A DNA stretch of 64,000 nt from Rubrivivax sp. GTDB lineage: Bacteria > Pseudomonadota > Gammaproteobacteria > Burkholderiales > Burkholderiaceae_C. The stretch lies in assembly GCA_022842595.1 (NCBI GenBank), contig JALHPF010000004.1, positions 62,001 to 126,000 of the forward strand. The letters run 5' to 3'. The notes beneath the pieces are model-generated. The model was not told the origin of the DNA. It ran no database searches and worked only from the letters and a program-made list of their open reading frames with translations. Below, in pieces: positions 30,984 to 44,166 of this stretch; within the stretch, counting starts at the first letter, position 1, and the number at the start of each line of letters is the position of its first letter. A program made the translations under genes and the position numbers.

Positions 30984-32288
30984 TTATGGAGCTGGGTTTT
31001 TCCCTGGACCTGACACGGTGGTCTGCAGGCCTTGCAGGGCGCGGTCGAAGCGCGAGAGGCTGGCCCGTTCCAGGTACAGGCAGGGTGTGCCGGTGCGCTG
31101 GCAATGCTGCTTGATGCGGTGGTAGGCGGCGTGGTTGATGCAGCCGGCCTGGCAGATCACGAGGTCGGCGCGCGCCAGCCGGCCTTCCAGCCCATGGGCG
31201 TTGTCGTGGATGCCGCCGTCGTGGTGTTCGAAGCGGCCGCCCAGGGTCTCGATGCGGCTGCGGTAGCGCGACACGGCATGCTGGATGCCGCCGACACAGA
31301 GCACGCGGCGGCCCTGCACCGGGGAAGGCGCGGCGGTGGTGCGGGCCGCGGCCTGGGGCTCGGGCCCGGACGCCTTGGAAGCCGGGGGTTCGGCATTGCC
31401 AGACGCCGCGGCCACGGCGGAGCGGGCTTCGGCGCGTGGCCGTGGCGCGTGCATCGAGACCCAGGTCGGCGCAGTGGGTGTGGCCGCCGGTTGGCATCGG
31501 CGAGCCTCGCCCACCCAGGTGGCAGCTTGCTGCCGCACCTGCGCCAGCGCCCGGGAATGCTCGGCCTGCTGTTGCTGCAGACGTTCCTGCAGCCTGCCGA
31601 GTTCGGCCTGGAGATCGCTGACGCGCTGTGCGGCTGCCAGATCTTCCGCAGCCTGGCCCTTGCGAGCTTGCGCAAAGACCCAGGTTCGCGCCTCGGCCAG
31701 TGCCCGCACTTCTTGGGCGGCGCCCAGCGGATGGGTCAGCAGGGCCCACAGCATGGCAGGGATGTCTTCGTGCGGGCGCGCCGCTTCGTGCACGGTGGCC
31801 AGCCAGATCTGGCGCAGGACTTCGGCGTCGCGCAGCGGCGCCAGGCGCCGGACCGCCACGCTGTGGCGGGTTTCCAGCCGGCGCTGCAGGGCCTCGGTCA
31901 GTCCGTTGCGTTTGCCCATGTCGTGCAGGGCGCTGTACAGCAGGTCGGCTTCGGAGCCGAGCAGCTGCACGGGCTGGCCACGCAGGCGGGCCAGCGCTTT
32001 CTCGATCTCTGAGCGCAGCGTCGCTGGTTTGAAGCTCAGCGCCAGCAACAGGTCCTGGGCATGGGCCGGCAGCTCGTGCAGCTTGCGCCGGCGCGCCGGG
32101 CCTGCCGCTGTTGCCGCTGGCCCGGGGGTGGCCACACTGGCCGCGGCCCCGGCGGTGTCCGGCAGTTGCTGGCAGCGCGCCTGCGCCGCGGCGAGATGGC
32201 GGGCCAGGATCGCGTTTTCGCAGATCAGCGCGGCCATGCAGGCGGCGGGGGTGGCGGGTTCCGGAGTCGTCAGGCTGGGCGAGTGCAC
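30984..32288 (-). CDS. DUF2325 domain protein
   Basis: 434 residues. The N-terminal part is helical with a coiled-coil stretch ([29 protein letters not shown] at about 220-255). The C-terminal about 95 residues are the DUF2325 domain ([33 protein letters not shown] ... [27 protein letters not shown]). The start is the GTG at 32288; an ATG 17 codons downstream is an alternative. It follows hemP and bfd on the same strand with 117 bp of spacing. DUF2325 genes recur beside heme/iron genes in this group, so a role linked to iron or heme is plausible, but only by context. Confidence 0.82.
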   Translation of the reverse strand: MHSPSLTTPEPATPAACMAALICENAILARHLAAAQARCQQLPDTAGAAASVATPGPAATAAGPARRRKLHELPAHAQDLLLALSFKPATLRSEIEKALARLRGQPVQLLGSEADLLYSALHDMGKRNGLTEALQRRLETRHSVAVRRLAPLRDAEVLRQIWLATVHEAARPHEDIPAMLWALLTHPLGAAQEVRALAEARTWVFAQARKGQAAEDLAAAQRVSDLQAELGRLQERLQQQQAEHSRALAQVRQQAATWVGEARRCQPAATPTAPTWVSMHAPRPRAEARSAVAAASGNAEPPASKASGPEPQAAARTTAAPSPVQGRRVLCVGGIQHAVSRYRSRIETLGGRFEHHDGGIHDNAHGLEGRLARADLVICQAGCINHAAYHRIKQHCQRTGTPCLYLERASLSRFDRALQGLQTTVSGPGKNPAP

Positions 32289-32405
32289 GGCGTGGGCCTC
32301 GTGGTGGGGGCACGGGCTGGCGGCAGGCTGGCGGTGCGGGTGCAGGACTTCAGGCGCTGAAGGGGCGCGGGCGACGGGGCGCGCGCCGAGCAGTGCCTGG
32401 GCGGT

Positions 32406-32627
32406 TCATTTGGTCAGGATCAGCTTGCCCAAGGCCGTCAGTCGCAGGCGGTAGACGGAGCCGCCATGTTCGATCTCGACCTCCTGGGCCTGGCCGAAGA
32501 GCTCGCGGCTGCGCCAGCGCCGTTGCGCGACGGCCGGCTGCGTGGGCGGGCCAGGCCAGAGGTCTGGCGAATCGGCGGTCGTTGCGGGCTGGTCCGGGGG
32601 GCAGGGCAGGGCGCGCGCCATCGGCAT
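32406..32627 (-). CDS. hemP: Hemin uptake protein HemP
   Basis: 73-residue member of the HemP family, recognised by the C-terminal WRSRELFGQAQEVEIEHGGSVYRLRLTALGKLILTK stretch, which ends with the hallmark LILTK. The first 35 residues are variable and proline-rich. Members are required for, or regulate, heme uptake gene expression in Burkholderia-type bacteria. The gene starts three bases after the bfd stop, so bfd and hemP form one transcript. The Fur box upstream of bfd predicts iron-repressed expression of both. The start could be the first or the third codon (both ATG). Confidence 0.88.
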   Translation of the reverse strand: MPMARALPCPPDQPATTADSPDLWPGPPTQPAVAQRRWRSRELFGQAQEVEIEHGGSVYRLRLTALGKLILTK

Positions 32628-32630
32628 CGC

Positions 32631-32861
32631 TCAGGCTCCGGCGAGCTGAAGGGCCTGGGCGCCGGCGTGCGGACTGCGTGGGCAGCCGCCGGCACCGGCC
32701 CGGGCCTGGGCGTGGAAGCTCTGGTGCGCACAGTCGTGGCAGGCGCCGCAGGCCGTGGCCACGCGGGTTTCGTCCTGCAGTTCGTCGAAGCTGGCGCAGC
32801 CCTCGCGCACGGCGCGGGTGATGTCGCGGTCGGAGATGCGGTGGCAGATGCAAATGATCAT
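32631..32861 (-). CDS. bfd: Bacterioferritin-associated ferredoxin
   Basis: 76-residue 2Fe-2S protein that reduces bacterioferritin to release stored iron. The N-terminus MIICICHRISDRDITRAV has the first Cys pair (CxC) and CGACHDC has the second (CxxC), giving four cluster ligands. The tail after about residue 50 is longer and more Ala/Gly-rich than in short Bfd proteins. The ATG at 32861 is directly followed upstream by a Fur-type palindrome (32872-32892), so induction under iron starvation is expected. It is adjacent to hemP, and to bfr upstream in the same direction. Confidence 0.93.
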   Translation of the reverse strand: MIICICHRISDRDITRAVREGCASFDELQDETRVATACGACHDCAHQSFHAQARAGAGGCPRSPHAGAQALQLAGA

Positions 32862-32871
32862 GCAGCTACTG

Positions 32872-32892
32872 TAATGCGAATGGTTCGCATTA
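32872..32892. promoter_or_regulatory. Fur box upstream of bfd-hemP
   Basis: Perfect palindrome TAATGCGAA-N3-TTCGCATTA eleven bases upstream of the bfd start. It matches the AATGCGAAT-type Fur boxes of beta- and gammaproteobacteria. Its place overlapping the likely promoter or leader indicates repression by Fur when iron is plentiful. Confidence 0.85.
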
Positions 32893-32955
32893 GCAAGTGC
32901 ATCGATGGGCCCTGCCACCAGCGCACCCACGCGCCTGGCGACGGGCCCTGGCCGG

Positions 32956-33438
32956 TCAGCTGCCCGAGACGCTGCCCATCTGCGACTGCAGGTAGTTCTG
33001 TTCGCCGACCTTGCCCACCAGGTCGAGCTGGGTTTCGAGGAAGTCGATGTGCTCTTCGGTGTCTTCCAGGATGTGCTGCAGCAGGTCGCGGCTGACGTAG
33101 TCGCGCGCGGTCTCGCACGCGGCGATGCCGTCCTTGAGGGTGGCCTGGGCACTGGTTTCGGACTTCAGGTCGCAGCCGAGGCATTCGACCAAGTTCTCGC
33201 CGATCATCAGCTTGCCCAGGTCCTGCAGGTTGGGCAGCGCGTCGAGCGTGAACAGCCGCTCCATCAGCGCGTCGGCGTGTTTCATCTCGCCGATCGACTC
33301 GTCGTATTCCTTACCCGCCATCCTGTCGAAGCCCCAGTGCTTGAACATGCGGTAGTGCACGAAGTACTGGTTGATGGCGGTCAGCTCGTTCTTCAGCTGG
33401 GCTTGCAGGAAGTGGATGACTTGCGGGTCGCCTTGCAT
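32956..33438 (-). CDS. bfr: Bacterioferritin
   Basis: 160-residue iron-storage protein of the 24-mer bacterioferritin family. The N-terminus MQGDPQVIHFLQAQLKNELTAINQYFVHYRMFKHWGF carries the first ferroxidase Glu and the Tyr/His framework. KEYDESIGEMKHADALMERLF contains the ExxH di-iron motif and the heme-binding Met is in that helix (M-K-H). The second ExxH lies in EDTEEHIDFLETQL. It is read in the same direction as bfd but with a 94-bp gap containing the Fur box, so the two are separately or differentially controlled. Confidence 0.96.
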   Translation of the reverse strand: MQGDPQVIHFLQAQLKNELTAINQYFVHYRMFKHWGFDRMAGKEYDESIGEMKHADALMERLFTLDALPNLQDLGKLMIGENLVECLGCDLKSETSAQATLKDGIAACETARDYVSRDLLQHILEDTEEHIDFLETQLDLVGKVGEQNYLQSQMGSVSGS

Positions 33439-33528
33439 GGGGTGTCCTTCGAGCTGTTGAAAGTAGTTCGGCCCGCAGTCTAGCCATGGGGCCAGACGGC
33501 GGGCCGAAGCTTCGGCGCGAGGGGCTGC

Positions 33529-36123
33529 TTAAGCCGTCGTCACTTCCTTAGCCACGTCCGCGTACTCCTCGATCTGGTCGAAGTTCATGTAGCGGTAGAC
33601 CTTCGCCCCGTCGGCGTTGATCACGCCCATGTCGGCGTGGTATTCGACCACCGTCGGCAGCCGGCCCAGCTTCGACGCAATCGCCGCCAGCTCGGCCGAG
33701 GCCAGGAACACATTGGTGTTCTTGCCCAGGCGGTTCGGGAAGTTGCGCGTGCTGGTGCTGACGACCGTGGCGCCTTCGCGCACCTGGGCCTGGTTGCCCA
33801 TGCACAGGCTGCAGCCTGGCATCTCGGTGCGCGCGCCGGCGCTGCCGAAGTTGGCGTAGTGGCCTTCCTTCGTGAGCTCGGCCGCGTCCATCTTGGTCGG
33901 CGGGGCCACCCACAGCTTCACCGGGATGTCGCGCTTGCCTTCCAGCAGCTTGCTGGCGGCGCGGAAGTGGCCGATGTTGGTCATGCAGCTGCCGATGAAG
34001 GCCTCGTCGATCTTCGTGCCGGCCACTTCACTCAGGAACTTGGCGTCGTCCGGGTCGTTCGGGCAGCAGAGGATGGGTTCCTTGATGTCGGCCAGGTCGA
34101 TCTCGATGACATGGGCGTATTCGGCGTCGGCATCGGGCTGCAGCAGGGTGGGGGCGGCGAGCCATTCCTGCATTTTCGCGATGCGGCGTTCGATGCTGCG
34201 CCTGTCCTGGTAGCCCTGGGCGATCATGTTCTTCAGCAGCACGATGTTGCTGTTGAGGTATTCGATGATCGGTTCCTTGTTCAGGCGGATGGTGCAGCCG
34301 GCGGCGCTGCGTTCGGCACTGGCGTCGCTCAGCTCGAAGGCTTGCTCGACCTTCAGGTTCGGCAGGCCTTCGATCTCGAGGATGCGGCCGCTGAAGGCAT
34401 TGACCTTGCCGCTCTTGGCCACCGTCAGCAGACCCTGCTTGATGGCATAGAGCGGAATGGCATGCACCAGATCGCGCAGCGTCACGCCGGGCTGCATCTC
34501 GCCCTTGAAGCGCACCAGCACGCTCTCGGGCATGTCCAGCGGCATCACGCCGGTGGCCGCGCCGAAGGCCACCAGGCCGGAACCGGCCGGGAAGCTGATG
34601 CCGATGGGGAAGCGGGTGTGGCTGTCGCCGCCGGTGCCCACGGTGTCGGGCAGCAGCATGCGGTTCAGCCAGCTGTGGATGATGCCGTCGCCCGGCTTCA
34701 GGCTGATGCCGCCGCGGTTGCTGATGAAGGCCGGCAGCTCGCGGTGGGTCTTCACGTCCACCGGCTTCGGGTAGGCCGCGGTGTGGCAGAAGCTCTGCAT
34801 CACCAGGTCGGCGCTGAAGCCCAGGCAGGCCAGGTCCTTCAGTTCGTCGCGGGTCATCGGGCCGGTGGTGTCCTGGCTGCCGACGCTGGTCATGCGCGGC
34901 TCGCAGTAGGTGCCCGGGCGCATGCCCTGGCCTTCTGGCAGCCCGCAGGCACGGCCCACCATCTTCTGCGCCAGCGTGTAGCCGGCCTGGGTCGCCACGG
35001 GTGACGTGGGCAGGCGGAACAGCGTGCTGGTGGGCAGGCCCAGGAATTCGCGCGCCTTGGCGGTGAGGCTGCGGCCGATGATCAGGTTGATGCGGCCGCC
35101 GGCGCGCACCTCGTCGAAGAGCACGTCGCTGCGCAGCTTGAATTCGGTGACGAGCTGACCGTTCTTCAGGATCTTGCCGGCATAGGGCTGGATGTCGATG
35201 ACGTCGCCCATCTCCAGCGCCGTCACGTCCACCTCGATCGGCAGCGCACCGCTGTCTTCCTGGGTGTTGAAGAAGATCGGGGCGATCTTGCCGCCCAGCG
35301 TGACGCCGCCAAACCGCTTGTTCGGCACGAAGGGAATGTCCTGCCCGGTGGCCCAGATGACGCTGTTGGTCGCGCTCTTGCGGCTGGAACCGGTGCCCAC
35401 CACGTCGCCCACGTAGGCCACGAGGTGACCGTTCTTCTTCAGGTCGTCGATGAACTGCATCGGGCCGCGCTTGCCGTCTTCCTCGGGCTTGAAGGCGGCG
35501 CCGGCGCGCGTGTTCTTCAGCATCGCCAGGTAGTGCAGGGGGATGTCCGGACGGCTCCAGGCATCGGGCGCGGGGCTCAGGTCGTCGGTGTTGGTTTCAC
35601 CGGGCACCTTGAAGACGGTGACGGTGATGGTCTGCGGCACTTCGGGGCGGGTGGTGAACCACTCGCCTTCGGCCCAGCTCTTCATCACGCCCTGGGCGTG
35701 GGCATTGCCTGCCTTGGCCTTGGTGGCGACGTCGTTGAAGAAGTCGAACATCAGCAGCGTCTTCTTCAGCGCCTCGGCCGCGACACCGGCCACGGCCGCG
35801 TCGTCCAGCAGTTCGATCAGCGGGTGCACGTTGTAGCCGCCCACCATCGTGCCCAGCAGTTCGGTGGCCTTGGCCTTGTCGATCAGCGCGACGCTGATGT
35901 CGCCATGCGCCACCGCGGCCAGGAAGCTGGCCTTGACCTTGGCGGCGTCGTCCACGCCCGGAGGCACGCGGTGGGTCAGCAGGTCCAGAAGGAAGGCTTC
36001 TTCGCCGGCAGGGGGGGCCTTGATGAGTTCGACCAGCGCGGCGACCTGCTTGGCGTCCAGAGGCAGCGGCGGAATGCCGAGCGCGGCGCGTTCGGCGGTG
36101 TGTTGGCGGTAGGCTTGCAGCAT
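33529..36123 (-). CDS. acnB: Aconitate hydratase B
   Basis: Main TCA-cycle aconitase, also able to isomerise 2-methylisocitrate. 864 residues, standard for AcnB, with the HEAT-like N-terminal domain ([30 protein letters not shown]), then the swivel domain placed before the catalytic domains as is characteristic of AcnB. Cluster cysteines appear in [13 protein letters not shown] and [26 protein letters not shown] is the swivel active-site loop. The ATG at 36123 follows a GGAGCACC ribosome site. It is preceded by a toxin-antitoxin pair and followed by bfr. Confidence 0.97.
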   Translation of the reverse strand: MLQAYRQHTAERAALGIPPLPLDAKQVAALVELIKAPPAGEEAFLLDLLTHRVPPGVDDAAKVKASFLAAVAHGDISVALIDKAKATELLGTMVGGYNVHPLIELLDDAAVAGVAAEALKKTLLMFDFFNDVATKAKAGNAHAQGVMKSWAEGEWFTTRPEVPQTITVTVFKVPGETNTDDLSPAPDAWSRPDIPLHYLAMLKNTRAGAAFKPEEDGKRGPMQFIDDLKKNGHLVAYVGDVVGTGSSRKSATNSVIWATGQDIPFVPNKRFGGVTLGGKIAPIFFNTQEDSGALPIEVDVTALEMGDVIDIQPYAGKILKNGQLVTEFKLRSDVLFDEVRAGGRINLIIGRSLTAKAREFLGLPTSTLFRLPTSPVATQAGYTLAQKMVGRACGLPEGQGMRPGTYCEPRMTSVGSQDTTGPMTRDELKDLACLGFSADLVMQSFCHTAAYPKPVDVKTHRELPAFISNRGGISLKPGDGIIHSWLNRMLLPDTVGTGGDSHTRFPIGISFPAGSGLVAFGAATGVMPLDMPESVLVRFKGEMQPGVTLRDLVHAIPLYAIKQGLLTVAKSGKVNAFSGRILEIEGLPNLKVEQAFELSDASAERSAAGCTIRLNKEPIIEYLNSNIVLLKNMIAQGYQDRRSIERRIAKMQEWLAAPTLLQPDADAEYAHVIEIDLADIKEPILCCPNDPDDAKFLSEVAGTKIDEAFIGSCMTNIGHFRAASKLLEGKRDIPVKLWVAPPTKMDAAELTKEGHYANFGSAGARTEMPGCSLCMGNQAQVREGATVVSTSTRNFPNRLGKNTNVFLASAELAAIASKLGRLPTVVEYHADMGVINADGAKVYRYMNFDQIEEYADVAKEVTTA

Positions 36124-36171
36124 GGGGTGCTCCTGGTGGGTCGGGCGTGTGTGGCGTGGAAGTGTGTGGGC

Positions 36172-36591
36172 CTAGGCTTGCGGAAGAATGACCTTCAGGC
36201 CCTTGAAGTAGTCGCGGAAGAAGCCCGCGTCGCGGGTGATCAGGCCCTGGCACTGCAGCAGGGCGTGGGCGCCGATCAGGAAGTCGGGCACGCTGCGCTG
36301 GCCGGGGCGGGTTTCGGCACCGCTGCGCAGGCGTTCCTTGTAGCGGCGCTGCATCTCGCCGGCGCGCAGCGCCGAACGCATCTCCATCGGCAGGAAGGCG
36401 ATGCCGATGCTTTCCAGCGTCTCGACGATGACGTCGCTGTGGCCCAGGCCGGCGACGATCTCGCCGACCACGACCTCGCAGACGACCACCGGGCCGACAC
36501 TGATGGCGCGGCGCAGCGCCTCTTCGGCGGCATCGGCGGCCGAGCCATTGCCGATGTAGTCCACCAGCACCGAAGTGTCGACGGCGATCAC
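36172..36591 (-). CDS. PIN-domain ribonuclease toxin (VapC-like)
   Basis: 139-residue PIN-domain protein, probably an endoribonuclease toxin. Conserved acidic residues are D5 in IAVDTSVLVDYIG, the Glu in CEVVVGEIVAGL, D103 in SVPDFLIGAHAL, and an Asp in LITRDAGFFRDYF, the usual PIN quartet. The ATG overlaps the antitoxin stop by four bases, the classic antitoxin-first arrangement. The VapC type is by fold; the RNA target cannot be read from sequence. The gene is intact. Confidence 0.92.
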   Translation of the reverse strand: MIAVDTSVLVDYIGNGSAADAAEEALRRAISVGPVVVCEVVVGEIVAGLGHSDVIVETLESIGIAFLPMEMRSALRAGEMQRRYKERLRSGAETRPGQRSVPDFLIGAHALLQCQGLITRDAGFFRDYFKGLKVILPQA

Positions 36592-36848
36592 GCCGCGTCG
36601 TCCGGCGCCGGGTAGGGGTCGCCAGGTGCGCGACCACGCAGCTCGCGCATGATGTCGTCGGTGGTGACGCCGGGCGGCAGCTTCAGGCGGCCGCGCAACC
36701 GCGACAGTGCGTCGTCCACGTCCTTGCGCAGCACGATGCGCCCACCGTCGAGCTCGACCTTCAGCTTCGTGCCTTTGGTCAGCCCGAGCGCATCACGCAC
36801 GGCCTTGGGCAGGGTGATCTGCCCGCGTTCGGCAACAGTGGCTTCCAT
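36588..36848 (-). CDS. AbrB/MazE-type antitoxin
   Basis: 86-residue antitoxin with an N-terminal swapped-hairpin AbrB DNA-binding domain (VAERGQITLPKAVRDALGLTKGTKLKVELDGGRIVL) and a C-terminal tail that should bind and inhibit the PIN toxin. It is encoded first, with a four-base overlap to the toxin gene. The palindrome at 36880-36900, just upstream, is a good candidate for its autoregulatory operator. Such systems are often chromosomal and exchanged between strains; base composition here matches the neighbours. Confidence 0.92.
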   Translation of the reverse strand: MEATVAERGQITLPKAVRDALGLTKGTKLKVELDGGRIVLRKDVDDALSRLRGRLKLPPGVTTDDIMRELRGRAPGDPYPAPDDAA

Positions 36849-36879
36849 GGCGGTGCTCCTCGGGATTCAGACGGAATAA

Positions 36880-36900
36880 GTATGTATCCCGTGTGCATAC
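36880..36900. promoter_or_regulatory. Candidate operator of the toxin-antitoxin operon
   Basis: Inverted repeat GTATGTAT-N5-GTGCATAC (six of eight positions symmetric) 31 bases upstream of the antitoxin ATG, in an AT-richer patch than its surroundings. AbrB-type antitoxins bind such repeats to repress their own operon. Confidence 0.6.
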
Positions 36901-36955
36901 CGCGATGATAGCGCCGCCCTTTCTCCGGGGCAACCCTGAGTGATTGCGCCCGGGT

Positions 36956-39142
36956 TCAGAAACCCCCGGTGATGCGCAGCGCCAGCAGCACGCTGCGGGG
37001 GGCGCCGGGCTCGAAGAAGCGGCTGTTGGCGTCGTTGACGATGACGCTGCCGGCGTGTTCGCGGTCGAAGACGTTGTCCACGCGCAGCAGCCAGGTCATC
37101 GTCGCGCCGCCGCTGCCCAGCGGATAGCTCTTGCTCCAGCGCAGCGCGCCCAGGGCATAGCCGGCCGCGAAGTCGGTGTTGCGGTCGTTCACGGCCACGC
37201 GGCCGGTGGCGCGCATTTCCGCACCCCATTCGCCCCAGGTCTTGTCGGCCCAGACGAGCTCGCCCCAGGCGTTGCCGCGCGGTGCACCGGCGATGCGGCC
37301 ACCGGGTGGCACGGCCAGCGTCGGCGCGTTGCAGGGCACGCCGGCGCAGACCAGGAAGCTGTCTTCGTACTTGGCTTCCAGCACGCCCAGCGAGACCTGC
37401 GCACGCAGCGGCCCGGCGGGTTTCCAGCCCGCGCCCACTTCCAAGCCGCGGCGCAGCGTGCTGCCCACGTTCTGGAAGGCCGAGCGCCCGCCGGCATTGG
37501 TGGCCACGGCGATCTCGTTGTCGGTATTCACCTGGAACAGCGTGGCTTCCAGGTTCAGGCTGCCCGCGCGCCATTTCATGCCCAGTTCACCCTGGCGGCT
37601 GGTCTGTGCCTGCAGGCCGGTGTTGAAGCCGCCGGTGCCGTCGGCGCGGTAGGCCAGTTCGCCCAGCGTCGGCGACTCGAAGCCGCGCGCCAGGCTGGCG
37701 TACAGCTGCAGCCCGGGCGCGGCTTGCCAGCGCAGGCCCAGCACCGGGTTGGTGTAGCTGAACTCCAGGTCGCCGGAATCGTTGCCGTTGGACAGGTAGT
37801 TGTCCGCGGCCGACAGCTTCACGCGGCCGCTGCGCACACCGAGCGTCGCGCTCACGGCGGGGTTGAAGGCCACCTCGCCCTGGGCGTAGACATCGCGTGT
37901 CTCGGCACGGTTGGTCTCGTCGCGGCGCAAGCGGCCTGTCACGCCCAGCACCGGGTTGGCGACCGTGCCGGTGTAGTTCTCGAAGCCCTTGCGGGCGTCG
38001 CGCTGGCGTTCCAGCGTGGCGCCGGTGACGAGGTCGACGCCGACCCCACCTGCCAGGGGCCAGGCCCAGCGCAGGCGCGCGTCGGTACCGCTGTAGCGCC
38101 GGTCGAAGGCGATGACGCCACCGCCGTGGCGTGCCGCCGCCTGTGTCGCGGCCGGAATCGCCAGCCACTGCGCAACGCTGCGGTCGCCGCTGTACACGGC
38201 CAGGGTGCTGTCGCGCAGCGCGCCGATGTCGAAGCGGTGCTGCCAGCTGGCGCCCAGCTGGGTCTGGCGAGTCGTCTTGCGGGTGTCGAACTGCGTCGCG
38301 ACGTCGGCCGTCTGCTCCGGGCCCAATTCGAACTGGGCACGCGACAAGCCCAGCGGGTCGTCGGCCGGCTGGTCCAGGTGGTTCAGCACGACGGTGACGT
38401 TGTCGCGTTCGCCACGCCAGCCCAGGCGGGCCTGGGCCGTGGTCTTTTCTGCTTCGCTCTGCGGCCGGAAACCGTCGATCTGCATCTTCGAGGTGCTCAC
38501 ACGCAGGTCGAAGCCACCCCCCAGCGGTGCCCCTACCGCGGCGCGAACCTGGCGCAGGCCGAAGCTGCCGACGTCGAGCGCGGCGTCCCACTGCGGTTTT
38601 GTCGGTGCGGCGCTGAAGATGGCGATCACGCCGCCAGAACTGTTGCCGTACAGCACTGAAAACGGCCCGCGCAGCACTTCCACGCGCTGCGCTCCAGCGA
38701 TGTCGAAGTGAGAGACCTGGCCCTGGCCATCGGGACCGCTGGCGGGAATGCCGTCGGCGTACAGCCGCAGGCCGCGCACGCCGAAGCCGGCACGGGCGCC
38801 GAAGCCGCGGGCGCTGACCTGCAAGTCCTGCGCATAGTTGCCGCGGTTGTTGACCACCAGCCCCGGCACCTGCACCAGTGCTTCGCTCAGGTTGATCATC
38901 GGCCCGGCCGACTGCAGCGCTTCAGCGCCGATCACGCTGATGGCATACGGAGCCTCGGCCGCCAACCGCTGCACGGGGCTGCCGGTGATGACGACGCTGC
39001 CGGCAGAAGCCGCTGGCGATGGTGCCGTCTGGGCCCACGAAGTGCCGGGCAGGGTGGCCAGCAGGGTGGCGGCAGCCAGCGGCGCGAGACGGAAGCTGGC
39101 AAAGAGGTTCGGGTTCGGGTTCGGGTTCGGGTTCGGGTTCAT
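36956..39142 (-). CDS. TonB-dependent outer-membrane receptor
   Basis: 728-residue 22-strand barrel receptor. The signal peptide follows an odd N-terminus of five Asn-Pro pairs, then FRLAPLAAATLLATLPGTSWA. The plug domain spans about residues 50-170 (SVVITGSPVQRLAAEAPYAISVIGAEAL ... VLRGPFSVLYGNSSGG). The barrel ends in ALRITGGF with the terminal aromatic. The overall form resembles siderophore or metal-complex receptors (GARAGFGVRGLRLYADGIP), but substrate is not readable. The Asn-Pro run comes from a GGGTTC hexanucleotide repeat (minus-strand coding). No Fur box or riboswitch is visible in the 87 bp upstream. Confidence 0.92.
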   Translation of the reverse strand: MNPNPNPNPNPNLFASFRLAPLAAATLLATLPGTSWAQTAPSPAASAGSVVITGSPVQRLAAEAPYAISVIGAEALQSAGPMINLSEALVQVPGLVVNNRGNYAQDLQVSARGFGARAGFGVRGLRLYADGIPASGPDGQGQVSHFDIAGAQRVEVLRGPFSVLYGNSSGGVIAIFSAAPTKPQWDAALDVGSFGLRQVRAAVGAPLGGGFDLRVSTSKMQIDGFRPQSEAEKTTAQARLGWRGERDNVTVVLNHLDQPADDPLGLSRAQFELGPEQTADVATQFDTRKTTRQTQLGASWQHRFDIGALRDSTLAVYSGDRSVAQWLAIPAATQAAARHGGGVIAFDRRYSGTDARLRWAWPLAGGVGVDLVTGATLERQRDARKGFENYTGTVANPVLGVTGRLRRDETNRAETRDVYAQGEVAFNPAVSATLGVRSGRVKLSAADNYLSNGNDSGDLEFSYTNPVLGLRWQAAPGLQLYASLARGFESPTLGELAYRADGTGGFNTGLQAQTSRQGELGMKWRAGSLNLEATLFQVNTDNEIAVATNAGGRSAFQNVGSTLRRGLEVGAGWKPAGPLRAQVSLGVLEAKYEDSFLVCAGVPCNAPTLAVPPGGRIAGAPRGNAWGELVWADKTWGEWGAEMRATGRVAVNDRNTDFAAGYALGALRWSKSYPLGSGGATMTWLLRVDNVFDREHAGSVIVNDANSRFFEPGAPRSVLLALRITGGF
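39110..39141. repeat. In-frame hexanucleotide repeat GGGTTC
   Basis: Five perfect GGGTTC units and a partial one lie over the first codons of the TonB receptor, encoding repeated Asn-Pro. Slippage would change length by whole Asn-Pro pairs and not shift the frame, so length polymorphism is expected rather than on/off switching. Confidence 0.75.
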
Positions 39143-39229
39143 CCCCGAGATTGCACCGTCTCGGCTCTGCCTGGCTAAGCGCGGGAAACCACTAGGCCGA
39201 TTCCAGATTTCCTTGACCGGGCGGCCGCA

Positions 39230-40021
39230 TCACGCAGGCTCCGGCCGCCAGTCACGCATCGTCAGCACCAGCTCGCGCAGCAGCGGGCTCACCTGGGCGG
39301 CCAGGCCGTCGTTCCAGCGCGGCGGCGTTTCTTCCATGTAGCTGCGCCAGCACATTTCCAGCTGCACCGCGTGCCGGCCCTCGGCCGGGCGGCCGTTCTC
39401 GCGCGTGATGTGGCCGCCCTTGAAGCGGCCGTCGACGACATGGCTGTAGGTGGTTTGCGCGGCGAGGACGCCAGACAGTGCGGAGCGCAGGCCGGGCGCA
39501 CAGCTGGCGCCGCCCACCGTGCCCAGGTTCATGTGCGGCAACCGGCCCTCGAACAGCCAGGGCACTTCGCTCTTGATGCTGTGGGCGTCGAACAGCACCA
39601 CGTGGCCATGGGCGGCGTGCAGCCGCGCCAGTTCGCCGGCCAGCGCCTCGTGGTAGGGGCGCCAGTAGAGTTTCACCCGCTCGGCCACTTCGTCGGCGCC
39701 AGGGGCCCGGCCATCGCGGTACAGCGGCTCGCCGGTGAAGAACCGCGTCGGGCAGAGTTCGGTGTTGTTCTGGCCGGGATACATCGGCGTGTTTTCGCTG
39801 GGCCGGTTCAGGTCGATCAGGTAGCGGCTGTAGCGCGGCACCAGCAGGCTGGCGCCCAGCCCGGTGGCGAAGGCATACAGCCGGTCGAGGAACCAGTCGG
39901 TGTCCTCGACGGCCTGTGCGCGGGGCATCAGCCTGTCGGCCAGCGCGGGCGGCAGTTCGGTGCCGCAGTGCGGCACGCTCACCAGCAGCGGTGCGCTGCC
40001 GCAAATCAGTTGGTAGGTCAT
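39230..40021 (-). CDS. hutG: N-formylglutamate deformylase
   Basis: Hydrolyses N-formyl-L-glutamate to glutamate and formate, last step of the longer histidine-degradation route. 263 residues; family signatures are PLLVSVPHCGTELPP near the N-terminus, DTDWFLDRLYAF, and LFDAHSIKSEVPWLFEGRLPHMNLGT with the metal-binding Asp-x-His. HAVQLEMCWRSYMEE near the C-terminus is also typical. The ATG at 40021 starts the conserved core; a much longer open frame continuing upstream is a shadow of the histidine-kinase gene. No other hut genes are within the window. Confidence 0.92.
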   Translation of the reverse strand: MTYQLICGSAPLLVSVPHCGTELPPALADRLMPRAQAVEDTDWFLDRLYAFATGLGASLLVPRYSRYLIDLNRPSENTPMYPGQNNTELCPTRFFTGEPLYRDGRAPGADEVAERVKLYWRPYHEALAGELARLHAAHGHVVLFDAHSIKSEVPWLFEGRLPHMNLGTVGGASCAPGLRSALSGVLAAQTTYSHVVDGRFKGGHITRENGRPAEGRHAVQLEMCWRSYMEETPPRWNDGLAAQVSPLLRELVLTMRDWRPEPA

Positions 40022-40189
40022 CGACTCAAGTGATGAGGTGTCTCGAACGTCGCGCCTGTTGGCGGTGCCTGCAATCGGCCGGTTTCCTCTATTCTCGTCC
40101 GGCATTGGCGCCGGGCCGTTCCGTCCGCGCTGAACCAGGCTTCCGGATGTCACCCACGGAAGTGTTGCCTTGAGGGTTCCTGCCGTTTC

Positions 40190-43932
<3,743 letters not shown>

Positions 43933-44012
43933 AGTTGGCGCCTGGTGGGGCGCGCAGTGCTGGCTGCTATCGGCAGGTTGCGGACGTTCGCTGCCTGCTT
44001 GCTTGGCCCCTT

Positions 44013-44123
44013 GGGCTGGGCGAGCCGGGTGGCCCCTTCCGCTCATGTCCCCCGCCGCCGGCCCTGGCGGGCCGGCGGCTCCTCCTTTACTTCGCTCCAG
44101 GGGCCACCCGACTCACCCAGCCC
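44013..44123 (-). repeat. Hairpin repeat unit C
   Basis: Outer arms 44013-44036 and 44100-44123 pair over 24 bases with two mismatches; both become G-U pairs on the minus strand. The inner hairpin is perfect (44054-44064 with 44069-44079). Read on the minus strand, GCGAAGTAAAGGAGGA (44080-44095) and GGGGGACATGAGCGGA (44038-44053) match the boxes of units A and B. The inner stem differs in sequence from A and B. Its outer arm matches that of unit A almost exactly. The same TGTCGGCGCGC stretch follows the right arm (44132-44142). Confidence 0.88.
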
Positions 44124-44166
44124 AGACGACATGTCGGCGCGCGACGGGGGAGAGAAGACACGGTGG

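Noticed and set aside
33503-33516. GCCGAAGCTTCGGC palindrome after acnB as a terminator
   Set aside because: The stem is perfect but no T-run follows in the acnB direction, so intrinsic termination is not supported.
39143-39229. Cobalamin riboswitch or Fur box upstream of the TonB receptor
   Set aside because: No cobalamin-box or AATGCGAAT-type palindrome found in the 87 bp.
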